This document shows, piece by piece, positions 1 to 15,000 of a stretch of DNA of 64,000 nucleotides (within the stretch, counting starts at the first letter, position 1; each line of letters begins with the position of its first letter). Location: positions 310,001-374,000 of the forward strand of contig JAZARR010000157.1 of the NCBI GenBank assembly GCA_037389465.1. Reading direction: 5' to 3'. The DNA is from Baylisascaris procyonis. Its lineage: Eukaryota; Nematoda; Chromadorea; Rhabditida; Ascarididae. The position numbers and the translations under genes were made by a program. Below the pieces are notes generated by a model, which was not told where the DNA came from, ran no database searches, and saw only the letters and a program-made list of their open reading frames with translations.

Positions 1-25
1 GACGTCCGTTCAACAACCATTCATA
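1..25 (-). CDS. ketn-1: kettin exon 37, partial (Ig12 C strand)
   Basis: The acceptor is TTTTTCAG|TATGAA. The exon encodes YEWLLNGR, the C strand with the invariant Trp, directly continuing DDNTLT of exon 36. It runs off the left edge of the window. Confidence 0.85.
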
Positions 26-3000
26 CTGAAAAACAACATAGAGCACTTAAATTGGTCGTGCCCAACCTAACAGATGCAAAAGTTTCGCATCGAGTTAAAA
101 GTGCACTGCATAAGCAGTAAAAGAACCCTAACCTCCAACTTTGTGAGACTACATTCAAAAGGCAAGGCTATTGCAGAATGAATTTAGCTATCGCTATTTT
201 AACTGATAATGAAATTTATTAGTGTGACCGCATAATAGGGGCAGATATCAGTTGGACACAGCACCAAGATAAATAAGCGCTCTGTTTCCATACAGCAGTG
301 GTTTGCTCAATGGTTTTAGCTAGCTCTCAAAGATCTATGCTTAGGCATGTATTTCAAAGACCGATGCATTCACTCATCACAGCTCAAATTTCTAAACGAA
401 TCGAAACAAGAAAACCTAAGGCTGTCGGAAAAAAAATTTGAAAAATCTGAAGTTATTTAATCGAAAATGAAGATTGCAACTTAGAGAAATCGCCAAATAA
501 CGAACCGTAAGCGTATTGTCGTCGGTTGGTACAACTTGTGCTTCAAGGAAGACACTATCGCCTTCTGTTACGTAAACCATTTGTCCGTCGCTCAACGGCT
601 TTATAAACCTTGGCGCCTGAAAGCAAATTTCCATACAATTTGTTGCACATAGGAATAGCCAACAGGGTTTTCAGTGTATACCGCTAAACTGCATCAAACA
701 ACCAACTTTTCAGCATACAGAAATGGTGCCTTTTAAAGCAGGAGTGAACGGTTTATCGAAGTTCAGTTAGTCGAGTATTCTACTAGGCTACTCTTAGGAA
801 CGTATAAGAGTACCTAATCACTATCTGAAATCGAAACTACGCATTCAACAAGTTCCTTTTTCTTCGATCCCTTTGGCCAAGAAAAAAAACAAGAGCGCGC
901 AACCTAAAGTCTTTCAAAAAACAAGAAAAGAATGAAATCTCAGAATCATCTAAGCATTATATTTCTGAAATGATCTGCTAACCTCTTTTTTCAATTCAGG
1001 ACTCTCAGCTGGTGCGGCCTTCGGTGCTTCGATCTCCTTGATCCGAGCCACGCTGGTCGGATGATGCGTTTGGCCGAGTATGGCCGCTTTGGCTGCAGCA
1101 GAAATACTAAGTAGATTAAATGTGGTCTCCTGTGAATCGCCTGATGACTGCTTCTTTGAAAGATAACTTCCACTCGAAAGGAATGGGTTCATTTCCCGTC
1201 TGATCAGATGGAATACTTACAGGGACGATTAAAGGAGTCAATTGTACTGAAGAGAATTAAAGTGAAGCAAGCTTAAGTCTTGAAAAGAAGCTTGTTTCAG
1301 ACACATAATGCTTCCCGTGCTATGCTAAGGAAGGTAAAGCTACTACAGCGAGAGTAATATTTGGCCCGGCTGGTCAACGTCGCATCGACTACAAAAAGCG
1401 CATGTTAAGCTAGGCAAATGGATGTTTCGATATGTTTAGAGAGCAAAGTGTTTGTTTATAGGCGTTATACGAATATAAGCGGTACTAAGCTAGTTCGCGC
1501 ATCAACTCGCCATCCTTAGTTTTAATTCGTTGTTTACTAGCGAAAACTGCCGTGTTTGCTTTTGTTTTAAAATCGTAGTAAACGCAAAAGCGAATATCAT
1601 TTTTACTAAGATAATTCAAGGAGCATAAAACGAGATAAGTTAGAACATAATGTAATCATTTCACTATCACGTCGATATTAATATCATTCTATGACTAATT
1701 AGGTTGTTCCATTTATCACAAACTATACCTCCCTCAATAAGCTGTATTGTATTTTATGGGAAATTAAATGGATATAGCATGCAGCATTACTGCAAAATAA
1801 CGAATGTATGGAAAAACCGCACGATTGAGCGTCGATCTCCGTCGTGTATCGCTGTTTTAGAATTACCCTTTAGAATAGCAGAAAAATGTCAACTAGAACG
1901 TTATTTGTGAAAACTTTGTTGTACGAATGCTTTACATTGAAATATTGCCGAAATTAAAACGATTAAGCAATTATAGAAACGAACCTTTGCAGGTGAAGCT
2001 TAGCGAAGTTTCCGCTTGACCAAGAGCGTTTTTGGCAACACAAGTATAAGTGCCCGAATCTTGAGCGTATACGTCCAAAATATCCAAAGAAACATAGCCG
2101 AAATCATGGAATGTTCGAAAACGATGTCCTATAATAAATAAAAAAAAAGATGAACGAAACGAATGAAATATACTTTAAAAAATTTTCACTGATTATCTTT
2201 TTAATAAAAAAATCAAACGGAGATAATTTAGTTTCCAATCCCAACAAATCGTAGGCAAATTTATATTCTAATACAAGGTTTTATGAATATGAATTATAGG
2301 AAGCCAAATAACTCAAATTGATTGCAGAAGAGTCCAAAATTCTATTGGAAGAAATGTTTTTATCTGAAGGAGTTGAAATAAGAGCAAAGCGGAGCATACG
2401 GTTATGTATTAGCAAAACTTTGCTGAAAAATGACAATTCTTTTCAAAGGTATCGCTAACTCGCTGATTCTCGACTAGTTGCCAATTTTCATTTGTCATTT
2501 AGAAAGGCAAAGAAGCAGATGATGATCAGAAAGGCAAAAAAAAAAAGACGCGAAACTACAAACCAGTAGGGATAGCTTGTCCATCCTTAAGCCAAATAAT
2601 TGTAAGTGTAGTATCACCGGTTGGCCTTATTTGACACTCCATATGCAGCGGTTGACCTTCTTCCACTTCACCTACATTTCCTGGCAATGGTTGCACAAAT
2701 TGCGGTGGACCCTGCAAAAGATATGTTGAACTCAGTTGTCGTCTCACAATTCTCGCTCATCATGCAATCATCCAGGCTTCGCCTTTAGCTTCAGATAGGA
2801 TCGTGTGCATATAGGCGTTATGAATTTCAATCCATCCCATGGGTAAATTATGGCAGAAAGTTACTTTTTTTTTGAAAATGAGTTCATTCACGGCATCAGA
2901 CTTTCAATCACCATTCTCAACAAATGGGCATTTTTGCAAAACATGATACTAGACATTCAAAAAGTAATGCAATGACTTCACGGAAAAATAAAATAAGTTT

Positions 3001-6000
3001 GACGGCACTATGTTCGCCATATATAACCACCTAAAACTTCTGATTCACGTAAACAGGAGTCTTACACGTTGCATATACAACCATAACTGACACTAGACCG
3101 TAATATAGTATAATAATCTAGGATAATATCTGTGAACGAAATGCATTCAGCGTTTCTTGCAGCAGTTTGAATTTGCAAGTGCTGGCTATATGGCATCACG
3201 CTCTTTTTATAGAGTCCTGGTCGGATATGGGCAGATATAACACGTCTAAGTGGACGATGCCACATTAGAATCTAGTGATATCGTGCCAGGCAGAAATTAT
3301 ATGAGAGCATTTAAAAATGCCCGAAATGGTGCCTCATATCTCGTTTACATCTTTACAACTGCCACGTAGCTCACTTAGATCGCACTTCAGCCACATCCTC
3401 GGACCCCACTAATTATTCTTAATTAGCAGCCCTCTCGCCAAAAACTCGTATTGAATGGTACCTGTGGTCGTTGATCTTCGATCTCTGTTCTTCCATATTT
3501 GTTCAAATTCTCGATAGCATGGATTTTGCCTAGACTCTCTTCATGCTGCGTTTTTGATAATACGACCGCATGAGCTGAAAAGTGATAACATTATAGGACA
3601 TGCTCATTAGCGATGGTTTACTCGAAGAGGGAAGTTATCTGCAAAATTAAACATCTTAAAAAAAATCTTTAGTGACTATTTATCTCTGTTTTACTCTGCT
3701 TTGCCTCAAGTGACAGTTGAGCTAAATGATCGTATAGAATTATTCACATGTCCTGGCATATAAAACTCACGTTTCACGAATATTCTGCACTGCCTGCTAG
3801 CTTCCCCGAGTGCATTAGTCGCCTTCACCGTATAGACGCCTGAATCTTCTGCGATCGCGCCCCGAATGTCCATTGTGAGGAGTCCGAAGTCGCATGTGGT
3901 TTTTACTCTCGATCCAGTCAGAAGTGGTCGGCCATCTACGAACCATTCGACCACCATTGTTGGATCATTCACTGGTGTCAGCTGCAAATCCGCTTAGCTA
4001 TGACTTTGATACGCATTACCTTCGTTATTCAGAAAATAATCCACCATTCTATTCAAATATCACTTAAGAGTAATAATGAGCAATTCCGATTTGTTGCACT
4101 CCACGTTCAGCAAAACAGTCCGCAATGTTATTTCATAACAGAAAGTGCTGCTTTAAAGTATAGTTAGCTGGTTATAACATAACTAATTGCGGGTCAAAAA
4201 ATGCTTCTGAGGTAATAATGAATTGAGCACAACCTTCAAAGAAAGATGAATATCGTCGTTCTCGTTCAGTTCCAAATCCGTCAAATCGCCGATGAAATTA
4301 GGTGGGTTGTCGCACTCCCGATCAGGTGGGTATTCCAGTGGTTTTGTTTTGTCCTGTTCCAACTCCCGTATCCTTTCCAATCCTTAAAGCAGTAATGAGA
4401 TTTGAACATGTTGGCGCATTATAGCACCTTCACTTTTCTAGACATTTCCTTGCAACGTCGACGTTAAAATGCCCGAAATATTCAGGTACTGAGCAACATA
4501 GAAGAGCAGAAACTTTGTCGAACTCATATGAATTCTCATGGCAATCGAATAACAATTTCAGACTGATTGGCGAAGAAAGATTTAAAACTAACAAACGAAA
4601 TCTAGGATTATAGGAGTGTTGAAAATACGAGAAAATGACTCCCGGTCTTTTGCGTTCTAACCATAGAAGCATTTAAGCTCAAAAATGTCACCGAATTTGG
4701 TGTTTATTCCCTGTATGAAAAAACGGTGCCTTTTTAATAAATTCTTTTCTGTGACATCATTTCGCTTGTTTATGTACCATCTGACCGTTTCTGTCATAAA
4801 TTCTGTCTGAAGTTCCACTCAGCCGTATTTTATTGCGGCAAAAACTCTGGAATAGTCAGTATCTGCCGGATGTCCGACTAAAACGAAAACGCAAATTCTT
4901 GCACTTACCTTCTGGATGATGTGGGTCAAGGTAAAGCGTTTTCTTCGAGTTCACGATCAGCTCAAGGTTTGACTGCACTTCACCAAGCTCATTTCGAGCT
5001 ACCAAAGTATAAGTGCCCGAATCTTCCGGATATGCGTAAAGAATATCAAGAGCCACATAGCCAAAATCAAACATTGGCCGGAAACGATGAGCTGCTGCCA
5101 GTGGTGTTCCATTATGATACCTAAAATCACATAAATTCAAGAACAAAGCAGGACCCTTGGAAGGCTGCAACAGAACTACCACTTAAAGATTGCACTTGCA
5201 AGTGACTCAAACGGTATGAACCAGATTCGTCAGAAGCAAAGAAGACGCAAACCTACACGCCATTTATTTTCAGTGGTACTATATTCTTCTAATTTCCCTT
5301 TTTTATATAGGAATACCGATAATCTGGAGGACTACACTTATAAAAGTGTTATAAGCATAAGACACAACCAAGGCCAGACATCTGAATGAAAAATATGCAT
5401 AAAACAGTTGTATACCATTGGCTATAAATAGTCATTCACTAACCATTCGACAGTCATTTTGACGTCACTAGCTGGCTGGATCCTTGCTTCGAAATGCACC
5501 GGTTCGTTCTCGTTTACTTCCACACGACTCGTAAGTTGACGAGCAAACCTTGGTGGTTCCATACTGCTGAACTCTTCTGGCCGGTCAACCATCTGTGGAC
5601 CAATGTGAACCTACAAAATAAGCTCAATGAAGCGACACAGCTATTGGATCGTAGTCATAATATGGCAATGAACCTCTCTGCTGATAATGCATCCAATGTG
5701 ACGCATCGACATGATGGGGCCAGGTTATGAATGAAACTGCTTGCATTTACTGGAAATATATGGACACTATAAATATAGATACTACAAATATAGGAATACT
5801 AGTAGTATAAGTAGTATAAAACATTTATTTCAGCATGAATTTCAATTTAAAATTAGCAATATGGAAAACATAAAATAAAATATAAGTAGCGTCATTTAGA
5901 TGGTACAGCATCACTCAACGTTTACTTCTACAAATACGTATGACAATGGGATGTTTTCAACGAACCTGATATCCTTCAAGGTATCCAATTTGAGCGAGCG

Positions 6001-9000
6001 ATTCTTCATGTTTCGTGTCTAGCTGTAAACTGTCGCTTGAAACGGTTGTTAATTGAGCTGTGCTTTGCGTCTCACCATAAGCATTTCTTAGAACGCATGT
6101 ATATGTGCCAGCATCTTCTGGGTATGTCGGGTTCAACGTCAATGAAACGCATCCGAAGTTTTGGAACGTCTGCAAGTTTATTATTTTAGTTAGTCGAGCG
6201 TTGCAACTTACTCATAAAACATTTTATGTTTTCAATTCTCTCTGAGCCTAAAAAGCATGCTGACGTAGTAATAATCAATGAGAACAGAAAAGTGGCAGAA
6301 AGTCTGTTTTGAGTGGTTAGCGAGATTCCCTAAGTATAAGGCTGAGACAACCTTAAGATATATAATGGGACCTGCACAATCATTTACAGCCGAAGTTACC
6401 TTATTTATTCGGTGCTAACTGACATTTTTCACATATTTAAGTGCCCATTTGTGACCTGCTATACTCGATGATTAGATAAAAATAAAGGATATAGCTAGCC
6501 AATGAAAGAAATAGGAAAGAAATGCGAATGTAACTGATAAATTTGCGCGATATGAGCATTATAAGAAAACTTTTTGAAAAGCACCGATGAAAAAGTTGAG
6601 GAGCTAATAGAAACCTGAATCCTGTTAGCGTTGGGAAGACTTTGTCCATCCTTCAACCAAATTACTCTCAACGAGGGGTCGTTTATTGGAGCCATTCGTG
6701 CTTCAAAGCAAGATCGTCCCATCTCCTGGTCGCAATGGAAATTGTTCAACTGCAAACGAGTACATAAGCTTATAATAAAAATAAAGAATATTCCTAACCC
6801 ATTCATTCCAGAATTTAAACTATCAGAATGGCCTATTATACGAAATGAGAAATGCGCTACGATGCCAGAAAATGCAGCAGTAATGAGCAATTATGCAATT
6901 AGTGAAAATCTTCGGCACATACTAAACTTCAGACCAAATTTTCCTATGCATTATGACCCTAAATTGTGAAAATACCATCGTTTGTTTTATAGTTGCCATG
7001 ATTTAATAAGTTTCGGCTCATATAACTACCATTATTCAGACGTTGAAGTTGAGTGAAACGTTGGTTTTGGTAACCAATGAAAAAATTTGATCGCAGATGG
7101 ATTTATTTAGCACAATCAATTTCTTGATAACCGCTCCTAACAATTAGGCACTCAAACAATTCAGCGGACAATATGAGGACTTGATACTGCGGCATATCTT
7201 AAACAGTTGTTCAGCAAACCTTTGCACTAAGAGCAAACTTCGATAGGTTCTTTTGCCGAAAGCTTCAAAGTGAATGGCTCAAATTTCAACGCTAACTAGA
7301 TGCTAGTTTAATCAGTTGAAGCTATATTGCGAAGGAAATTAAGTTTAACGAACATGAGTTAGGAAGACAGGCGCCTGTGATGCTCTTTCGTGCCTGTATT
7401 TCATCTCACGTGCGTCCTCAACATCAACGATTTCTTGTCGATTAACAATTTCAACTCGTGCTGAAATACAAAATTGATCAAGAAATTATTTTTTGGACAA
7501 ACAATAAGTTTATAAATTAAATTGATGACACGAAGATGAGGCAATAAACAAAGAGAATTTGTTTTGTCGTTTGTTATTCCTTTAAAAGGCTTGCTATAAA
7601 AACATTCTTTGATTTGCTGCAGTAGATTTTATGCCATCGATGAAGAAATACCTCAATCAAACCAGCTGCCAGCATGAAAAAATAAGACGGTTTCGGCTGA
7701 ATGCATCCTGCACTTTAATTTCCGGGACAAAGATTCCCCTGTCCAACCATGTACGTAGATTTGTGAATGAACAATATTCCACTTATACCTTAGTCTTCTA
7801 AAAAAGCATGTCTACAACAAAAACATACGCTGAACGAGAATGGTTGCTGCAGACTCTGCAGTGCCAACTTCGTTTGTTGCACGGCATACATAGGTTCCCG
7901 CCTCAGCTGCAGTAACACCAATGATATCAAGTGTGACAAAACCGAATTCGTGTACCATCTTCACACGGCCACCTGAAATATTTGATAAATAGCTGCCTTC
8001 AAGGAACGATGAAATCAACTATAGTTAAGTGAATGGATGATCAGTGAAAAGTAACGAAGTAAGCATAAGAAAAAACTATGCATTCTAACTACTTACTTAC
8101 TCCCCAACCTCCCATTCTCTAACCACTCCCTCCACCCCTTCCAACTAGGTTTGTTCGATGGAATATTAATCACATTTCTTTAACAGTACGCAACAAAACA
8201 TCCTTGAGTAGGGAAATATTTCCGATCTAGAATATTGCGTTTTGTTCTATTGTGACTAACAAAAATTAGGTGTCTTAATTTCATGCCAATAGATTCGTTA
8301 TTGCAATTAAATACATAGCGATAGTGAGAACTCACTTGCAACGACAGGCTTGCCATTATGAAGCCAAACAACGGAGAGTTTTGGATCATTCACTGGAGTG
8401 AGTTTAGTCTCAAGATGAACATTTTGTCCGTCGAATACTTCCACTGATCGCAAATCGGTATGGAAATTTGGCATTTCAATCAGATGGGTTGGCGCCGCCT
8501 GCGCTTTACTGATTTGTGACTTTTGTATCTGACTGCCCGTTACCATTGTCAGGTTTGATGTATCTGCGAGTGCACTGCGGTGACCTGAAATTGAGCCATG
8601 CTTAGCGTTCGTACGAACCCGAACCTAAGTCTCTTCAAATTTATTTACCGGACTTATCCCGTGCCGAAACACTGCAATTTCAAATTTCAGCTCATTTTCA
8701 CTGAATAAACTCCGTTTCCTGCTTCCAATGATTTCAGCCCAATTGCAGCTATATTTAGCTATGAGGAGGTGAATTCACCCGGTCACATACTAGAAATTTC
8801 GAGGGATATTCTGCAGCAAAAGCAGTGCCCCTCTTAATGAAAACTTTCGACTCAGCAACGTACTTTTCCCTTCACGTCATATCATTTTTGAGAACCCTCT
8901 TTCTATCAGCGAAGCAATAGAACCCTGCTAGATTCACTGGCAATGATTTTTGCTGATATTCATTTGTTAGCTCACTGATCATGAAATATTTCCAATGACA

Positions 9001-12000
9001 GCCTCAACTCTGGCGCAGATAGACATTGAAATAGAATGAAAAATGACCATGGCAAATAACTGGCGCACCAGTGAAGGGTCTGTTATCGAGATGTCCAAAG
9101 TTCTGCGCTTTGGAGCCAAATTTCACCTGCCCAAATTTACGGAAATATTTGGAGTGTCTTCTGTATTCCAATTTCCCTAAGCAGCAAATCCTATGATTTT
9201 AACTGCTACATTTCAAACACTCTACCTCTCGGAGAGTCAAATTTAAATTGTTACATTTGCATCAAGATTAAAACTTGCTTCATCGCAAGAAAAAAGTTCT
9301 TACCGACGACGTCGAGGAAAACGGATTGTCTCGATTCACCAAGCGTATTAACGGCAACAATCGTATATTGGCCTTTATCAAAAACTGTTACAGGTGCGAT
9401 CTCTAAAACTGCAATTCCTCGCTCGGTAATCGTTGTGACACGAGAACTGGCCAGTATTGCCTTAAATAGGAAATATCTGATGAAATTATCAACAAGAGAT
9501 CCATCTATCAATGAAGCACTCAAGTAACTATGCAACTCTTATGTGAATACGAAACACCCTGGATGCTAGAGAGTATCGATGTGTAATGTCATCTGACGGT
9601 ATCAACCCCTTCCCCCCTTCCCTGTTATTCAAGAGAGCTAACTCATTAAACTAGGATGTCACAGGCACGTTAGTGCTTGCATTCCTTATTTACTTCCAAC
9701 ATCAAATATAGGATAGCACTTTGATGAATCCGTTTGGTTCATATAAAGCTGTCGAGCCTTTTCCACCCCTTATATCACGTCATAGCACTATGCGAAATGC
9801 TCATCACAAAGCACTGAGAGGAAATTGTGCTTCCACTAAGAGGACGGGAAAAGGCAACATGCAGCAATGAGGGTTTGTCACAATTTCGTATGTCATACTT
9901 TTGGAAGTTTGGTCAAAGTGACTGAAAAAGGATTTTGGTCGAAATGAAAAATATTAAAGTAGAGAATTATTGAGAAGACGTACTTTTCCATTAAGAAGCC
10001 ATGCAATTTTGAGATTTGGATCATCTGCGGGTGTAAATTTGCATTCGAGGCGTGCTGTTTGACCCTCGACCAGATTCAGATTCGATAATGACGCAACCAA
10101 TTTCGGCGCTTCTCGTGAAGCAACGCGTGGTTCCTCAGATCTTCTCATTGTCTCTCTAAAAATTCGACAACGAATATTTCCATGCGATCATATAGTATCT
10201 ATGAGCAGGCGCATTTAGTCATCAGAATGTGTACGCTAAAACTGCTCAATATTATATACAAAATTTCCCATCATAAACTGTTCATGACATGTTTTCTGAA
10301 TATCAAATGATAGTGCATAGTACTTTGTGCATTCTAGCCAACAGTACCTGCCGGGTTTTTGAAAGGTTTTTAGATCGTAAAATTTGAATCAAAGAACAAC
10401 TGGACTCAGGATGGCAACTTTTACACACCGAAACTTGAGCAAGAAAATTTTTTAAATATTCTATGAATACAGGACTTTACTGGTCAATAAATAGTTAACG
10501 GATTCATGGATGATTATATTTCCTTTCGATGATAAATGCTACAGTTCATGAGTACCGGTTTTGAAAGAAAGGTAGTCGAAGCATCTGAGAATAATGCAAA
10601 CCTCATATTGCGACGATCAACTTTACGTAGTGTGACTTGTTCCATAGGAGTTGGGGACGGGTGCTTGCGTCGAGATTGCACGACGACTCGGCCCTGAAGT
10701 AAGAGATTCTTGTATCTCTTAAAGTAGACAAAAATCTGACCAGTATCTTTTGATCCACAGTTTCAAAAACATCGGCGAGTAAGAGATTTGTGATAGTATC
10801 ACTCAAGCATTTAGCTCAAAAACTGAGTGGAGAGGTGATTGCTTATTCACGCTTACCTTCGTATCCTGTCGGACCAGGATGCCAATTTTTTTTGCAAAAT
10901 GTGCGGATTGACCATTCACCTATCACCTAATGTTTTCGAGAATATTCGTCAATAAGCGAGAGTTTAAAAAATATGCTCTTAAGATATGCGTATTTTCTGG
11001 ATTTCTTCTGGACACATTAGAGTAGACAAAGAAGATAAAACTGATACCGTTGATAAAGAAATCTAAAATAGTCATCAAGTGGGTGATTTACCTTCAATGA
11101 GGATGTTCCTCCTTGATTGGTCGCGTTACATTGATACCAACCTCCATCGGCCATTTGTGCACCGTTTACGTGAAGCAGCGTTTCACCGTTGCCTTTATCT
11201 TCCACTCTTCAAAAACAATTATGAATATCTCTAAACTCTTGCAATGTATGGCTTAAATGCTGCATTCGTCCATAAAAACCTTAGCATTGTATTCAATACG
11301 TTATCTTTTCTGATGAAACCTTGCAAGTCAAAGTAGAATATCTATGCACCATAATTTGTTACAGCTTTTCGTTTCCTTTGTTGCAATCAAACAAATTGAG
11401 AATTTCAGTTGAAATGCTCTAAGAATTCTGAGCTACTTCCGAAAACTTTTGATTCATTAGACTTCAATCACATTGCGTATTTCAGTTTATGAATGTGAAC
11501 AGTAAAGAAATTTGGCGAGGTTATATGGACAAACAAACTAGAAAGTTTCTTGCAAACATTTTCGCAAATAATCAGAAGAAAATGCAACTTTTTGCCGTTA
11601 ACTAGGCATCCTTAATAGTTGAAATACTATAAGGCTTCATAACCGAGCATTAGCTAATCCTATGGAAAATAACAAGCACTTAGTTGAATAGATGCTACTT
11701 CACAGCTGAAGTTCTTCAAATCAAGGATTTTAAGGGAACGAGACATTTTTATGCACATATTATATTTACTCCAACGTTGAGAACATCTAATTGAACTGTG
11801 ATAATTGGATGTCTGATCGGAATAATGATTAAGAAAACAACAATAATGCCTCATCAATTCACCTGTATATACCGCCTGTTTGAATAGGTGTTCCATCCTT
11901 TAGCCAGGTCATCTTCAAATTTTCGCCAGTTGCTTTGCAATAAAGTTTCAACGAATCGCCTTCGAAAACCGTTACTGATTGGAATTTGCCAACGAATTGT

Positions 12001-15000
12001 GGCGCTGTGACAGTTTTATCCGCTGAAAGAGATTTATGTCATTGCAATAGAATCCATGCTTTCAACATTTATCTCCATATATGTAACTGCCGTCAATATA
12101 AGCCCATTAAAACAGTGATAAAGCACTTCATCAATAACACTTCTCATAAATTCGCTGTGCACCGATGAACAAATACGAGACAAAAAATGGACAATCTAGG
12201 ATATATCTGGCATTTCTGCACATCAGTGGACAATCTGCCTACCTAAATATATAAATATTTTCTTCCGACTTCAATTCTCAATAATACTGGTGTGGGCAAA
12301 AACCCGCGATTTCGAGCATTCGAGAATGGCTGACACTCTTAAAATTTGATTTCATTTCCTCTCAGCTTTGCTAAATGATCGAAACACAGTTCTACAGGGA
12401 CACTTCAGATGGAGTTCACAAACACATCGCCAAAATCACTAATCATCATTGATATCCACAAATTCTTGTGAATTCATATTCTTCAACTCGTGGCCGCATA
12501 ATAGATAGTAAGGTTTTATTAATTCCCGAACCATTTTCATAGCTCAAAATGCTCGTATAACTTCATCATGCTGCCGAGCACTCTAATTTCTATAACAGCT
12601 GCCGCGTAGAACTTTCAACCTCCTTGAAAAATACCCATATTATTCATACCCCTTCCATCATCGGAATAAGCGCTACATCTACTCCAGGACTACTAGTAAA
12701 GGTAGCAAAATTACATAGTTTTGAAATGTATGCTAATCAAGCACGCCTTACCAAACACATTTAGTGTGCAGTTCGACTGTACGGCACCACCGTCATTACT
12801 TGCAACGCATAGATAGGTGTCCGCATCTGCGGCTGTGCATTTGTCTATCTTGAGCATTGATGACCCGTCTGCGAATGTATCGGCGCGGAACCGACCACCG
12901 GCCAAAATCTGACTGCCATCTGAGCGATACCAACGCAATTGTGGTACTGGATGTCCGGAGGCCTGAATAAAAAATCACTTCTAAGTTACACTGAGATTCG
13001 GTGATTCACTACCATACATTCAGTTTCTTCAAGTACTTCTGGCCATAGGTGGCGGGTTTTTTTATAGGTGGTCTTAATCTAATTACTCTAAACGAAACTA
13101 CAAATCGTGCACAGAATTTTCATGTAATTTTTAATGCATGAAAAAATATTTGATGTCCTTGACGAAAATATGTGCATTATTAATGCTAGAGCGAATTTCT
13201 TTTCAATGTAAATCAATCAAACTCACTTTCGCTGTAAACGTGACTGAATCTCCAACTTTGGCCGTTGTGGAACCGGGAAGTATGGTGAACTTTGGCGGTT
13301 TTACTCCAGCAGCCGCTGAGGTGGCTGCGCCAGCTGGCACACCGTTCACGACCTAGACATTTCAAACTTCAGAAAACATCACTTAATAAAATCACTGTCT
13401 TTGATTGTCATAAGGTAGAAGGTTCTACATTTGATGAACTATCCATAAGTGATAAAGTGGTCGCAATAATTACACCTACATTTCAAATAACCCACCCCCC
13501 CCCCACATGCATACTTTACCACAGATATTTTCTTTGCGACTTGACAGATGCAAAGTGAAAATTCGACCGCTTAAAAGTTACTCAAATTTTTGGTTGCCTT
13601 TAAGTGCCTATAACTTATTCTAAAGCTTAATTTCCCCAACCAATTCCGTGGCTCTTACTTCACTGCTTGTTGAACTGAAAATAAGGAGGAGCAGACAGAC
13701 AGATAGACGGCAGACACACATGTATACCCGTACAGATGTGTTTTGAAAATGAAAATCTGCATAGACACAGAAAAACGGATAAGCTGACCTTAGTTTGTTG
13801 CAATTGCAAGGGTTTTCTCTGTTGAATAGGCATTCTTTGATACTGTTCTCTTTCTTGATTGTAAAATTGTTGATATTGATTTGGATTATGTTGCTCGTAT
13901 TGTTGTTGATATTGCTGCTGATAGCTCAATTGTGCTGGCGAAGGAGGTTCGCGAACACGATAATGAGGCCTTGAAGATTGCTGAATATACTGAAAAATTG
14001 CTTGTACAAGTAGAAGCTGAAGCATAAGAGGAGAAATGTAATTGAAAGTTCAAAGTGGAAAGTGAGGAATGCAGTGAGAAATAAAATAAAGTTTGAATTA
14101 TTAATGCAAAATGAGAATCGCAACAGAAAAAAATCGCTTCATAGCGCACACCAGGCCTACTGCTTCACTATTTTCTAGGATAAACTATCAGACTGAGAGA
14201 CACATCCTTGTGTTATGACCTCGTGATACTGCGACCTGAAAGCACGATTCCTCGCAGGCGCGCAATAAGAGAGGAGATCTTTGCGGACTCATCGAGAATT
14301 CGTACTCATTATTCCATTACGTGCTATCGCATACCTCTTAAGGTACAAGTTGCACGTGCCACGGTCACTTTTCTTCCCATTTCACTCGAAATTGTTGGTA
14401 AGTGTCAGATAAAAAAACGTTAGGCAAATTGTTTGAGCTTAAGAAAGAACGAGAGCTTTAAATGGCCTAACGCAACGACCCTTAAAAATTGTAGTCGGGA
14501 TGAGATCATATCAAACACCTCGCATTTCAAACATACTATATACATGCTGGTGTGACAAATAACTCAACATTTCGGACGAAAGAAAAAACACTGCTATCGA
14601 TTACACAAGATGCACAATGTAAAAGTGAAAATCATTCGCTATTCCATTAGATGTAAAAGAAGTTAGCGAATATATTGCGCCATTTGCATACAAATACGCA
14701 AAACACTCATCATCTACGAACATAAATATCGAACGGTGTTTTACAGTCGATGAAAACCTTACCTGTTGATAATATGGATCTCGTTCACGTGAACGATGCT
14801 GACAAGCTCCCTGATACTCGTATTGCTGCTGCTGCTGCTGCTGCGGCTCGTAGTATCGGTCTTGCTGCTGCTATAAAATTTTAAGTGAGTAGAATACGCT
14901 TGTTTTCGTCATAGGCTGGAGTAATAAAAGATGTCATGTATTATGAGAAAACGAGAAATCCCCAGCAAGGCAATCAATCCCCTTATACAGTTTTTACTAA

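Noticed and set aside
1093..1199. Upstream in-frame extension of kettin exon 35
   Set aside because: The frame is open, but the acceptor at 1200-1201 is out of phase with exon 34, and the added residues do not look like a kettin linker.
13886..14149. Open frames beside kettin exon 15 on the minus strand
   Set aside because: They overlap the exon in other frames or run into intron, and lack domain or splice support.
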